This document shows, one piece after another, positions 9,130 to 17,947 of a stretch of DNA of 57,140 nt. This DNA is from Azophilus sp964348115. GTDB lineage: Bacteria > Pseudomonadota > Gammaproteobacteria > Pseudomonadales > Azotimanducaceae. The notes beneath the pieces are model-generated. The model saw nothing but the letters and a program-made list of their open reading frames with translations. It did no database searches and was not told the origin of the DNA. Position 1 is the first letter of the stretch, and every line of letters starts with the position of its first letter. A program made the translations under genes and the position numbers. The stretch covers positions 1 through 57,140 of the forward strand of contig CAYGBY010000002.1 in NCBI GenBank assembly GCA_964348115.1, given 5' to 3'.

Positions 9130-10605
9130 ATGGCCAGCCTATACACCAGCGCCGGATGCCGGGAACTGGACCGCCTGATGATCGAGGGGCAGGGTGTGCC
9201 CAGCTTTGACCTCATGCGCCAAGCCGGCCAGGCGGCCTTCGACCTGCTGATCCACCGCTGGCCGGAAGCCCAGGCCATCACCCTGTTCTGCGGCAAGGGC
9301 AACAACGCCGGGGACGGCTACATCGTCGCCGGTCTGGCCCGCCAGTTGGGCCTTGGCGTACAGGTGCTGCAGGTTGGCGCGGACGGCTTGCAGGGCGATG
9401 CCCGGCGCGCCCAGGCCTGGGCGCAGGAACAGGGTGTTGCCGCCTTGGCGGCGGACAGCCCCCTGCATGGCCAGGTCATCGTCGATGCCCTGTTGGGCAC
9501 TGGGCTGCGCGGCGCCCCGCGCCAGCCCTTTGCCCAAGCCATTGGCCGCATCAATGCCGCCGGGCTGCCCGTGCTGGCCCTGGACGTGCCCAGCGGCGTA
9601 GACGCCGATACCGGCGCAGCGCCGGATGCGGCGGTGCGGGCGGATGTCACGGTGTCCTTCATCGGCGCCAAGCTGGGGCTGCATACGGGCGCCGGCCTAG
9701 CCTTGCGCGGAGAGTTGGCGCATCGGGCTCTGGGCGTCTCCCCGGCGCTGCTGGCCCAGGTTCCAAGCTGCCCGCTGCTGAGGTTCGACGCCGCCGCCTT
9801 GCCGCCCCTGGCCGTCAATCAGCACAAGCACCAGCAGGGCCGCGTAGTGGTCGTGGGCGGCGACCGCACCATGGGCGGAGCGCCCTTGATGGCGGCGGAG
9901 GCGGCCTTGCGCACCGGCGCCGGCCTGGCCATCGTACTGACCCGGCCGGAACACCACCCCGCCCTGCTGGCCCGGCGGCCGGAACTCATGGTGCGGGACG
10001 CCGACGACGATGCCGCCGTCCAGGATGCGCTGAGCCGCGCCACCGCCCTGGTGGTTGGGCCGGGCCTAGGCCGCAGCCCTTGGGGCGGGCGGCTGTTCCG
10101 CCTGTCCCTGGCGGCGGCGAAGCCCACGCTCATCGACGCGGACGGCTTGCGCTGGCTGGCGGAAGCCGCCACAACCGCAACGCCTAGGCGCCAAAATAGC
10201 GCAGCGCCCTTGGTCATCACGCCCCACGCTGGGGAGGCAGCCCAATTGCTGGGCGTCAGCGCCGGCGAAGTGGAGGCGGACCGCCCCGCTGCGGCGCGGC
10301 GGCTTGCGGCGAAATGCCAGGGGGTAGCTGTCCTAAAAGGGGCTGGCACCCTATGCGCGGACGCAGCAGGCGCCCTCCTTGGCTTGTGTGGCCACGGCAA
10401 CCCGGGCATGGCCACCGCGGGCATGGGAGACGTGCTGGCCGGCGTCATCGGCGGCCTGCTCGCGCAGGGTTTGCGCGCCTCCGATGCGGCCACCATAGGC
10501 GTGAGCCTGCATGGCCGGGCGGCGGATCTGGCGGCCGAGCGCCGCGGCCAAAGGGGGCTGCTGGCCAGCGACCTGATGGCACCCATGGCGGAACTGCTGC
10601 CCTGA
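9130..10605 (+). CDS. nnr: Bifunctional NAD(P)H-hydrate epimerase / ADP-dependent dehydratase
   Basis: This enzyme repairs hydrated NADH and NADPH. The start at 9130 gives a 491-residue protein beginning MASLYTSAGCRELD, the usual YjeF N-terminus; a longer open frame upstream would run into queG. The N-terminal epimerase domain (about 1-215) has FCGKGNNAGDGY. The C-terminal dehydratase domain (about 230-490) has the NPGMATAGMGDVLAG motif of the ribokinase-like fold. The TGA stop overlaps the tsaE start (TGATG), indicating translational coupling in the nnr-tsaE-ami-mutL-miaA operon. Confidence 0.96.
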   Translation: MASLYTSAGCRELDRLMIEGQGVPSFDLMRQAGQAAFDLLIHRWPEAQAITLFCGKGNNAGDGYIVAGLARQLGLGVQVLQVGADGLQGDARRAQAWAQEQGVAALAADSPLHGQVIVDALLGTGLRGAPRQPFAQAIGRINAAGLPVLALDVPSGVDADTGAAPDAAVRADVTVSFIGAKLGLHTGAGLALRGELAHRALGVSPALLAQVPSCPLLRFDAAALPPLAVNQHKHQQGRVVVVGGDRTMGGAPLMAAEAALRTGAGLAIVLTRPEHHPALLARRPELMVRDADDDAAVQDALSRATALVVGPGLGRSPWGGRLFRLSLAAAKPTLIDADGLRWLAEAATTATPRRQNSAAPLVITPHAGEAAQLLGVSAGEVEADRPAAARRLAAKCQGVAVLKGAGTLCADAAGALLGLCGHGNPGMATAGMGDVLAGVIGGLLAQGLRASDAATIGVSLHGRAADLAAERRGQRGLLASDLMAPMAELLP

Positions 10606-11045
10606 TGCCGGCATCGGCGCAGCAGGCCCAATATTTGCCGGACGAAGCCGCCACCCTCGCTTTCGGCCGGCGTCTGGCTTGCCGCCTCATCGCCCCGGAC
10701 GGCTACAATCGAGACGCCATCGTGTTTCTGCAGGGGGTTGTCGGGGCTGGAAAAACCACCTTGGTTCGAGGCATACTGCGCGGATTGGGTTTCATGGGAC
10801 CTGTCAAGAGTCCAACCTTTACGTTGCTCGAACCCTATGAAGAATTGCTGGTCGATCACTTCGATCTTTACCGGATCGCAGACTGCCAGGAACTCGACTT
10901 CATCGGCATCGAGGAGCTGCTTGCCCGCCCTTCCATCAAACTCATCGAATGGCCGGAGCGCGGCGCCGGACGCCTGCCCGCCCCGGACCTCATCGTCGAT
11001 TTGCGTGTCCAAGGCCTCGGCCGCACCGTTGCGCTGCGTACTTAG
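10605..11045 (+). CDS. tsaE: tRNA N6-threonylcarbamoyladenosine biosynthesis ATPase TsaE
   Basis: TsaE is the ATPase that works with TsaB and TsaD to form t6A37 on ANN-decoding tRNAs. The 146-residue protein has Walker A GVVGAGKT (44-51), then VKSPTFTLLEPYE and HFDLYRI, all typical of the family. The ATG at 10605 shares a base with the nnr stop. The 3' end overlaps the start assigned to the amidase gene by 17 nt. Confidence 0.95.
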   Translation: MPASAQQAQYLPDEAATLAFGRRLACRLIAPDGYNRDAIVFLQGVVGAGKTTLVRGILRGLGFMGPVKSPTFTLLEPYEELLVDHFDLYRIADCQELDFIGIEELLARPSIKLIEWPERGAGRLPAPDLIVDLRVQGLGRTVALRT

Positions 11046-12195
11046 CTGCTGTTTGCTGATCCTCAGCGCCGCCGTTCAGGCCGAGGTGCTGCACAACATC
11101 CGCACCTACGAAGCCCCGGACCACACCCGTGTGGTGCTCGACACCGCCGGGCCAGCCAAAGCCAACATCTTCCCCCTGTCGGCGCCGGACCGGGTGGTCA
11201 TAGACCTGTCCAACACCAGACCCGCAGCCAACTTCGCGCCCGACTTCTCCAGCGTCGATGGGCGGCGCGTAAAACGCATCCGCATGGCCACCAGAGACGC
11301 GGGCTACCGCGTCGTGCTGGACCTGACCCGGCCGACCGAGCGCAAGGTCTTCCAGTTGCCGCCCATAGCGCCCTACGGCCACCGCCTAGTCATCGATCTG
11401 TTCAACCAAGCACCAGCCGCAACGCCGCCCCGCGCACAGCGGCCCCAAGACCTGCGCGACATCGTCATTGCCATAGATGCCGGGCATGGCGGCGAAGACC
11501 CAGGCGCCATTGGCGCCAATCGGGTGTCTGAGAAACAGGTGGTGCTGTCCATGGCCAGGAAGCTGGCCAAACTGTTCGAGGACACGGACGGCTATCGCGT
11601 GGTGATGGTGCGCAAAGGAGACTACTACATCCCTCTGCGCCAGCGCACCCGCATCGCCCACCAAGAGCGCGCCCACCTGTTTCTGTCCCTTCACGCGGAC
11701 GCCTACAAAAACCCCAGCATCAGCGGCGCCTCGGTCTATATGCTGTCCGAACGGGGCGCGGATAGCGAAATGGCGCGCTATCTGGCGGCCAAGGAAAACC
11801 GATCGGATCTATTCGGCGGCGTCAGCCCCGTGCGCCTGGACGACAAAGAAGAGTATCTGGCCCGCACCTTGGCGGATCTGTCCATGGAGGGCAAGCGGCG
11901 GCAAAGCAGCGAGGTCGGCCAGGTGGTGCTGGATCGGCTGGACCTTGTGACCAAGCTGCACAAGAAGAAGGTGGGCCACGCCGGCTTTGTGGTGCTCAAG
12001 GCGCCGGACATTCCCAGCCTGCTGATCGAGACGGGCTTCATCTCCAACCCCACGGAGGCGCGGCGGCTGAACCAAGCGGAGCACCAAGACAGAATCACCC
12101 GCGCAATCTATGAAGGGGTGGTGGCCTACTGGCGGGAGAACCCGCCGCCACGCACGGCGCTGGCGCAGTTGGCGGAAAACGCCGCACGGCCATGA
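11029..12195 (+). CDS. N-acetylmuramoyl-L-alanine amidase, AmiB/AmiC type
   Basis: This periplasmic zinc amidase cleaves septal peptidoglycan during daughter-cell separation. I chose a TTG start at 11029, inside the end of tsaE, because it yields a signal peptide (MRCVLSCCLLILSAAVQA) followed directly by an AMIN domain (~20-115, EVLHNIRTYEAPDHTRVVLD). The Amidase_3 domain follows (~145-375), with IDAGHGGEDPGA (His153), SLHADAY and the late LLIETGFISN. The length (388) and absence of a LysM tail resemble AmiC, but the gene position is that of amiB in E. coli. An ATG much further upstream would give no signal peptide. The stop overlaps mutL (ATGA). Confidence 0.93.
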   Translation: MRCVLSCCLLILSAAVQAEVLHNIRTYEAPDHTRVVLDTAGPAKANIFPLSAPDRVVIDLSNTRPAANFAPDFSSVDGRRVKRIRMATRDAGYRVVLDLTRPTERKVFQLPPIAPYGHRLVIDLFNQAPAATPPRAQRPQDLRDIVIAIDAGHGGEDPGAIGANRVSEKQVVLSMARKLAKLFEDTDGYRVVMVRKGDYYIPLRQRTRIAHQERAHLFLSLHADAYKNPSISGASVYMLSERGADSEMARYLAAKENRSDLFGGVSPVRLDDKEEYLARTLADLSMEGKRRQSSEVGQVVLDRLDLVTKLHKKKVGHAGFVVLKAPDIPSLLIETGFISNPTEARRLNQAEHQDRITRAIYEGVVAYWRENPPPRTALAQLAENAARP

Positions 12196-14018
12196 ACCGG
12201 CGCATCGCCCAGCTGCCTCCCCAGGTGGCGGATCAGATCGCCGCTGGGGAGGTGGTTGAGCGGCCTGCCTCCATCATCAAGGAACTGGTGGAGAACAGCC
12301 TGGATGCCGGCGCCGCGCACATCAAAGTGCGCATCGAGCAGGGCGGCGTGAAGCGCATGCAGGTCACGGACGATGGCTGCGGCATACACCCGGAGGATGC
12401 GCAACTGGCGGTCAGCCGCCACGCCACCAGCAAGATCAGCGACGCTAGGGACCTGGACAAGGTGGCCAGCCTGGGTTTTCGTGGCGAGGCCCTGGCCAGC
12501 GCCGCCTCGGTTTCCCGGCTAACGCTCAGCAGCCGCGCGCAAGGGGAGGAGCGCGCCTGGCGCATCGAGCTGTCCGGCGGCCACGAAATAAGCCAGGGTC
12601 CCTGCGCCCACCCCCAAGGCACCACGGTGGAGGTGGTGGACCTGTTCTTCAACACCCCGGCGCGGCGCAAGTTCCTGAAGACCGAGCGCAGTGAAACCCA
12701 AGCCGTGGCCGGCGCCCTGCGGCGCTTGGCGCTGGCGCATTTCGACGTCGCCTTCGACTACCACCTGGGCGGCCGCCGTGTGCTGATGCCGGCCAGGGCG
12801 GTGGATGAGCGGCTGAAGACGGTGCTGGGGCCGGACTTCGTGCAACGCAGCCTGGTCATCGACGAGGCCCGGGGCGGCCTCGCCCTGTCCGGCTGGGTTG
12901 CCCTGCCCACCCTGTCGCGCCGCTGGGCGGACCAGCAGTTCTTCTACGTCAACGGGCGGGCGGTGCGGGACAAGGTGGTGGGCCACGCAGTGCGGCAAGC
13001 CTACAGAGACGTGCTCTTCCATGGCCGCCATCCAGTATTCGTGCTGTATCTGCGCCTGCCGCCGGAGGAGGTCGACGTCAATGTCCACCCCACCAAGCAC
13101 GAAGTGCGCTTCCGCCAAGCCCGGGAAGCCCATGACTTCATCTTCGGCAGCCTTAACCGGGCGCTGCGCGACGTACGGCCCGGAGAGGTCGGCCCGGCCA
13201 CCGGCGCACCCAAGGGCCAGGGCAAGGCGTCCGCTGGGCGAAGCGCAGCACCCGCCGCCGGCCAAGCCCCCGCCAGCGAGCAGGCGCCCGCCTGGGGCGG
13301 GCAGCAGCGCTTGGGGGTGAGCATGCATCAGCCAGGGGGCAGCACCCTGGGGGTGGCGCAAGCCCTGGCCACCTATGGCGCCGCCGGCCCAGGCGACGCA
13401 GGGGGCGCCGCACCGCCAGCCGATGGCGGCACCGCACCGCCCTTAGGCTACGCCATCGCCCAACTGCACGGCATCTACATACTGGCGCAGAATGCCGAAG
13501 GACTGGTGATCGTGGACATGCATGCCGCCCATGAACGCATCACCTACGAAAAGCTGAAGGCCGCCTTGGACCGCGAGGGCGTGCCTGCGCAGACCCTGTT
13601 GAGCCCCGCGGCGCTGAACACCACCGAGGAGGAGGCGGAACTGGTGGAGGAGCGCCACGAGGAGCTGGCGGCCATGGGGCTGGTGCTGGACCGCAGCGGT
13701 CCCACCTCCGTTCAGGTGCGTGCGGTGCCGGCCCTGCTGGCGCACGGGGATGCGGCGCAGCTCGCAGCGGACGTGCTGGCGGAAATGGCCAAGCTCGGCG
13801 CAAGCCGGGAAGTAGCCAACCGACGGGATGACCTGCTGGCCGGCATGGCCTGCCATGCCTCCGTCCGCGCCAACCGCCTTCTTACGCTGGGGGAAATGAA
13901 CGCCCTGCTGCGCGACATGGAGCGCACCGAGAACGCGGAACAGTGCAACCACGGCCGCCCGACCTATCGGGTGCAGACCCTGGCGGACCTGGACGGCCAG
14001 TTCCTGCGCGGGCAATAG
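12192..14018 (+). CDS. mutL: DNA mismatch repair protein MutL
   Basis: MutL links MutS mismatch recognition to strand incision. The 608-residue protein has the GHKL ATPase N-terminus (ADQIAAGEVVERP, ELVENSLDAGA, DDGCGI, TSKI, GFRGEAL). A Pro/Ala/Gly-rich linker (~335-410) leads to the C-terminal dimerisation domain. That domain contains DMHAAHERITYE, which fits the MutL endonuclease motif DQHA(x)2E(x)4E with Gln replaced by Met, plus ACHASVRA and CNHGRPT. A nuclease-competent MutL, as in Pseudomonas and unlike E. coli, is therefore likely. The ATG overlaps the amidase stop by 4 nt. Confidence 0.97.
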   Translation: MNRRIAQLPPQVADQIAAGEVVERPASIIKELVENSLDAGAAHIKVRIEQGGVKRMQVTDDGCGIHPEDAQLAVSRHATSKISDARDLDKVASLGFRGEALASAASVSRLTLSSRAQGEERAWRIELSGGHEISQGPCAHPQGTTVEVVDLFFNTPARRKFLKTERSETQAVAGALRRLALAHFDVAFDYHLGGRRVLMPARAVDERLKTVLGPDFVQRSLVIDEARGGLALSGWVALPTLSRRWADQQFFYVNGRAVRDKVVGHAVRQAYRDVLFHGRHPVFVLYLRLPPEEVDVNVHPTKHEVRFRQAREAHDFIFGSLNRALRDVRPGEVGPATGAPKGQGKASAGRSAAPAAGQAPASEQAPAWGGQQRLGVSMHQPGGSTLGVAQALATYGAAGPGDAGGAAPPADGGTAPPLGYAIAQLHGIYILAQNAEGLVIVDMHAAHERITYEKLKAALDREGVPAQTLLSPAALNTTEEEAELVEERHEELAAMGLVLDRSGPTSVQVRAVPALLAHGDAAQLAADVLAEMAKLGASREVANRRDDLLAGMACHASVRANRLLTLGEMNALLRDMERTENAEQCNHGRPTYRVQTLADLDGQFLRGQ

Positions 14019-14019
14019 C

Positions 14020-14976
14020 TTGCCCGCCGCCGCAAGCCAGGGCGTCGCCCCCCCGGTGGTCCTGCTGCTCGGACCCACCGCGGCCGGCAAAACCAACGCC
14101 GCCATCGCCTTAGCGCAGCGCCTGCCCTGCCACCTGATCAGCATGGACTCCACCTTGGTTTATCGCGGCCTGGACATCGGCGCCGCCAAGCCCCACGCGG
14201 AACTGCTGGCCCGCCATCCACACGCCCTGATAGACATCCGCGACCCGGCGACGCCCTATTCAGCGGCGGACTTCGTGCGCGATGCGGACGCGGAGGTCAA
14301 GCGGGCCTTCGCCCAAGGCAGACTGCCGGTGCTGGTGGGCGGCGCCATGCTGTACGCTCGCGCCTTCCGGGACGGCCTGGCGACCCTGCCCCCAGCCAGC
14401 CGGCAAGTGCGCACTGCGATCGAAGCTGAAGCCGCCGCCAGGGGCTGGCCAGCCCTGCACCAACGCCTGATGCAAGTGGATCCAGAGGCGGCCGCCAGCA
14501 TCCACCCCCACAACGGCATTCGTCTGCAGCGCGCCCTGGAGGTGCATGACGCCACCGGCCGCCCTATTTCCGCCTTCTGGCGGGAAGCGAACCAAGCCAG
14601 CGCCGCGCTGCGTTTGGGTTGCCGGCTGCTGGAGTTCGCCGTTCTGCCGGAGCAGCGGGCCAGCCTGCACCAACGCATTGAACGGCGCCTGGACGCCATG
14701 CTGGCCCAAGGTTTCCTGGAGGAGGTGCGGCGCCTGCGCCAGCGCCCGGACCTGCACCCGAACCTGCCCGCCATGCGCGCCGTCGGCTACCGGCAGCTAT
14801 GGCAACACCTCAACGGCCAGCTCGGCGCCGACGAAGCGCGCGCAAAAATCCTGGCGGCCACCCGCCAACTCGCCCGCCGCCAGCTGACTTGGCTGCGCCG
14901 CTGGAACTGGGTGCGGCCACTGCCTTGGAGCGACGCCCAAGGCGCGGCTTCCCAAGTGGCCGCCGCCTTGGATTGA
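14020..14976 (+). CDS. miaA: tRNA dimethylallyltransferase
   Basis: MiaA transfers dimethylallyl from DMAPP to A37 of UNN-decoding tRNAs. The 318-residue protein has P-loop GPTAAGKT (18-25), the substrate motif SMDSTLVYRGLDIGAAKP, DIRDPATPYSAADF, and VLVGGAMLYARAF. The start is a TTG one base after the mutL stop; no ATG upstream of the P-loop is available. miaA is followed by hfq in many gammaproteobacteria. Here an unrelated SDR gene on the opposite strand comes next, so the conserved block ends at this gene. Confidence 0.95.
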   Translation: MPAAASQGVAPPVVLLLGPTAAGKTNAAIALAQRLPCHLISMDSTLVYRGLDIGAAKPHAELLARHPHALIDIRDPATPYSAADFVRDADAEVKRAFAQGRLPVLVGGAMLYARAFRDGLATLPPASRQVRTAIEAEAAARGWPALHQRLMQVDPEAAASIHPHNGIRLQRALEVHDATGRPISAFWREANQASAALRLGCRLLEFAVLPEQRASLHQRIERRLDAMLAQGFLEEVRRLRQRPDLHPNLPAMRAVGYRQLWQHLNGQLGADEARAKILAATRQLARRQLTWLRRWNWVRPLPWSDAQGAASQVAAALD

Positions 14977-14996
14977 CGGCCATGCAGCCGCCGCGT

Positions 14997-15866
14997 CTAA
15001 ACGACGCGGGCCGGATGGGGCGTTCGGGGCGCGCCCAAGGTTTCCCGATAGGAAGGCGGTTGGCGTCCGTCCGCCTCGGTGAGGCCGTACTGCACGGCCA
15101 GTTCCGCGCTTATCAAGGTTTGGCCGGAGCGCTCCATCAGCTTGGGGTCCCGAGCCAAGGCGTGGATGAGGCGTCCGTTGAACTGCGGCGTCTCCGCCTG
15201 GGCCATGAAGCCCTGGTACTGCTCCCCCCGATGGCGCAGGACGATCTCCGTGCGCTCCGTCAACTGCGGCCCCAGCCACAGCGACACCGCCGCCACGTTG
15301 TGATCCTCCAAGTCCACGGCCATGTCCGCCGCCAGCTTGTCGCAGCCGGCCTTTTGCGCCCCATAAGCCGGGCCGTGCATGTAGCACACCCCGCCGAAGG
15401 AGGACGTGAACGTGATGAGGCCGCTGCCTTGACGCACCATGATGGGGGCGGCGTAGTAGCTGGCCACGTAGGCGGAGCGCAGCCCCACATTGAGGATGTC
15501 CGCCAACGCCAAGGGCTTTTCCCAAAAGCCGCCTGGGTCGATAAGGTTCTCGTGCACCGCGGCGGCGTTGTTCACCAGGATGTCCAAGCGCCCCTGTTCG
15601 GCCTCCACCTGGGCGAAGAGCCGCTTGGTCTGGGCGTCATCCCCATGGTCGCAGGCCACGGCCACGCCAGTGCCGCCAGCGGCTTCAATCTGCGCCAGGG
15701 TCTCCTGCAGGGTGCCGGCCAGCACTTCCCCGCGCAGGGTGGCGGTGGCCCGGGACTGCGACCGACCCGTGACGTAAACCCTCATGCCCTGGGCCGCCAG
15801 CCCCAGCGCGATGCCCTTGCCCGCGCCTCTGGTGGCCCCGGTGACAACTGCGACCTGTGGCTCCAC
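14997..15866 (-). CDS. Short-chain dehydrogenase/reductase, DHRS1-like
   Basis: This 289-residue SDR has the cofactor motif TGATRGAGKGIA (9-20), NNAAA and the catalytic Tyr/Lys in YGAQKAGCDK. The long ALADILNVGLRS insert and the LWLGPQLTERT segment are characteristic of the DHRS1-type group, whose members reduce ketosteroids and other carbonyls. The start is GTG at 15864-15866, with an AAGGGGGG purine tract upstream. It is divergent from the flavoprotein gene at 15976, about 110 bp apart, and the two may share a catabolic role. The substrate is not identifiable. Confidence 0.87.
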   Translation of the reverse strand: MEPQVAVVTGATRGAGKGIALGLAAQGMRVYVTGRSQSRATATLRGEVLAGTLQETLAQIEAAGGTGVAVACDHGDDAQTKRLFAQVEAEQGRLDILVNNAAAVHENLIDPGGFWEKPLALADILNVGLRSAYVASYYAAPIMVRQGSGLITFTSSFGGVCYMHGPAYGAQKAGCDKLAADMAVDLEDHNVAAVSLWLGPQLTERTEIVLRHRGEQYQGFMAQAETPQFNGRLIHALARDPKLMERSGQTLISAELAVQYGLTEADGRQPPSYRETLGAPRTPHPARVV

Positions 15867-15975
15867 CTGCCCCCCTTACACCAATTGCAAGGCCGGGAAC
15901 CATAGTGCAAGAACGGCAAGAAAACCATCCTGGCGCCGCAAAACCCTTCACGCCCATCAATATCCGCGCAAGAGT

Positions 15976-17721
15976 ATGCAAAAATCCACGCACCTGAGCA
16001 GCAGCGAATTCGCCCACCCCATGCAGCCGGACGACCCCAATTGGCATAGCGCCGTGCTGGCGCCCATGCAAGTGAGCGACGCGGAAGCGGTGCAATGGGA
16101 TGCGCAGGCGGACCTCGTGGTCGTGGGCTTCGGCGGCGCCGGCGCGGCCGCCGCCGTGCAGGCCCAAGAGCGCGGGCTTGAGGTGCTGGCCCTGGACCGC
16201 GCCGAAGGCGGCGGCGCCACCAACGCCAGCGGCGGCGTGTTCTACGCCGGCGGCGGCACCCGCATTCAGAAGGAGTTGGGCGAACAGGACACGCCGGAAA
16301 ACATGTTCGCCTACCTCAAGACGGAAACCCAAGGGGTGGTCAGCGATGAGACCCTGATGCGCTTTTGCCAAGGCAGCGCCGGGGACCTGGACTGGCTGGT
16401 CGGCCACGGCGTGCGGTTCGGCGGGCCGGTGTGGAAGAAGAAGACCTCCTACCCCAACGTGAAGTATTTCCTGTACCACCCGGACAACAGCCTGCTGCCG
16501 GCGGCGCGGGAAGTGGCCAAGCCGGCGGCGCGTGGCCATCGCGGCCTCAGCATCAAGGGCAAGAGCGCCGTCAACCTTGGGGATTCAATCTATCAGCCCC
16601 TCAAGCAGGCGGCCTTGGCCGCCGGCCTGTCCTTGGCGTGCAAGACCGAGGCGCGGCAGCTAATCCTGGACAGCCAAGGCCGGGTCATTGGCGTGCGCGC
16701 CCTGCAGTTGCCAGCCGGCACGGAAGCCTACAAAGAGCACTCCGCGCGCCTGCGGCGCGGTGATCGCATCACCCAACTCTATCCCTTCTTCCTGCCGGGC
16801 GCCAAGGCGATGCACAGCTTGGCGGCCAAGCACTTCGCGCGGGCGGCGGAAATTGACAGCAGCATGCGAAGGTGGCGCAGCTACCGCGCCCGCCGGGGGG
16901 TCTGTCTGGCGGGCGGGGGCTTTGTTTTCAACCAGCAGATGATGGCTCACCATTGCCCGCGCTTCCTAGCCGGGATGCCCTTGGGCACCCGCGGCGACGA
17001 CGGCAGCAGCATCCGTCTTGGGCAAAGCGTGGGCGGCGCAGTGAAGCGCATGGATCGCGCTTCCGCCTGGCGGTTCATCAACCCGCCGACGGCTTGGTCC
17101 CAAGGCATCATCGTGAACACCCGAGGGGAGCGGTTCGTCAACGAATGCGCCTATGGCGCCACCATCGGCGACGCCATGGTGCGCAAGGCCCAAGGCAGGG
17201 CGTGGCTCATCCTCAACAGCGCGTTGGTGCGGGAGGCTTGGCGGCAAATCGCGCCCGGCAAGGTGCTGCCCTTCCAACAACAGCTCGCCGCCCTGAACAT
17301 GCTGCTGGCCAAACGCAAGGCGAACAGCCTGCCCGCGCTGCGCCGCAAGTTCGGCTTTGACGAACAAAGCCTGCGCGGCACGCTAAGCGACTACGCCCGC
17401 GCCGGCAGGGGGGAAGTGGAGGATGCGTTCCGCAAGCCGGCGGAGGACATCCGCGAACTCACGCCGCCATTCCATGTGATCGATGTCTCCCTAGGCGCCC
17501 GCCTGCTCCCCTGCACGGTGCTCACCCTGGGCGGCTTGGTGGTCAACGAAGCCAGCGGCCAGGTGCAGGACGCCCAAGGCCGGGAGGTGCCCGGCCTGTA
17601 CGCCGCCGGACGCACCGCCCTGGGCATCCCCTCACATCTATACGTCAGCGGACTGTCCATTGCGGACTGCATCTTCTCCGGCCGCCGCGCCGCCCGCCAC
17701 GCCGCGCAGACGCCAAGCTAG
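15976..17721 (+). CDS. FAD-dependent 3-ketosteroid dehydrogenase-like flavoprotein
   Basis: This 581-residue flavoprotein belongs to the FAD_binding_2 / fumarate reductase-KstD superfamily. The N-terminal Rossmann motif is VVVGFGGAGAAAAV, followed by LALDRAEGGGATNASGG. The C-terminal FAD segment has GLYAAGRTALGIPSHLYVSG. The GGVFYAGGGTRIQKELG stretch recalls 3-ketosteroid dehydrogenases (Kst4D/KstD), which introduce ring double bonds. Fumarate reductase-like enzymes are the alternative. I chose ATG 15976 because the upstream frame overlaps the divergent SDR gene. A transporter gene follows, after an AT-rich gap. Confidence 0.82.
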   Translation: MQKSTHLSSSEFAHPMQPDDPNWHSAVLAPMQVSDAEAVQWDAQADLVVVGFGGAGAAAAVQAQERGLEVLALDRAEGGGATNASGGVFYAGGGTRIQKELGEQDTPENMFAYLKTETQGVVSDETLMRFCQGSAGDLDWLVGHGVRFGGPVWKKKTSYPNVKYFLYHPDNSLLPAAREVAKPAARGHRGLSIKGKSAVNLGDSIYQPLKQAALAAGLSLACKTEARQLILDSQGRVIGVRALQLPAGTEAYKEHSARLRRGDRITQLYPFFLPGAKAMHSLAAKHFARAAEIDSSMRRWRSYRARRGVCLAGGGFVFNQQMMAHHCPRFLAGMPLGTRGDDGSSIRLGQSVGGAVKRMDRASAWRFINPPTAWSQGIIVNTRGERFVNECAYGATIGDAMVRKAQGRAWLILNSALVREAWRQIAPGKVLPFQQQLAALNMLLAKRKANSLPALRRKFGFDEQSLRGTLSDYARAGRGEVEDAFRKPAEDIRELTPPFHVIDVSLGARLLPCTVLTLGGLVVNEASGQVQDAQGREVPGLYAAGRTALGIPSHLYVSGLSIADCIFSGRRAARHAAQTPS

Positions 17722-17800
17722 CCGTCTGTCGGACTTTGAGTCTATAAAAATCTTAACTTATTGAAATAAAAAGTTATTACAAAAATCTGGTGACAAAATC

Positions 17801-17815
17801 AACGATGCCATCGTT
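17801..17815. promoter_or_regulatory. Perfect inverted repeat AACGAT-GCC-ATCGTT, candidate operator
   Basis: This 15-bp perfect dyad lies in an unusually AT-rich patch (about 17735-17800) within otherwise GC-rich DNA, upstream of the MFS gene. Its size and symmetry fit an operator for a GntR-, IclR- or TetR-type dimer. No regulator gene is adjacent, so the binding protein is unknown. Confidence 0.4.
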
Positions 17816-17947
17816 CACGGAATTTTGGTCAAGCTGAGTGACGCCAACAAGGTTCAGCGTTGCGAGCAGCCTAGTGGACGGGGTGGATGGGAATCAACTG
17901 CCGCGGAATTTGAAAGGCGGCGCAATGGACTTGGCGGGGCGGCCGTC

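Noticed and set aside
14799..15905. A 368-residue plus-strand frame
   Set aside because: It overlaps the end of miaA and lies antisense to the DHRS1-like SDR, which has a full motif set.
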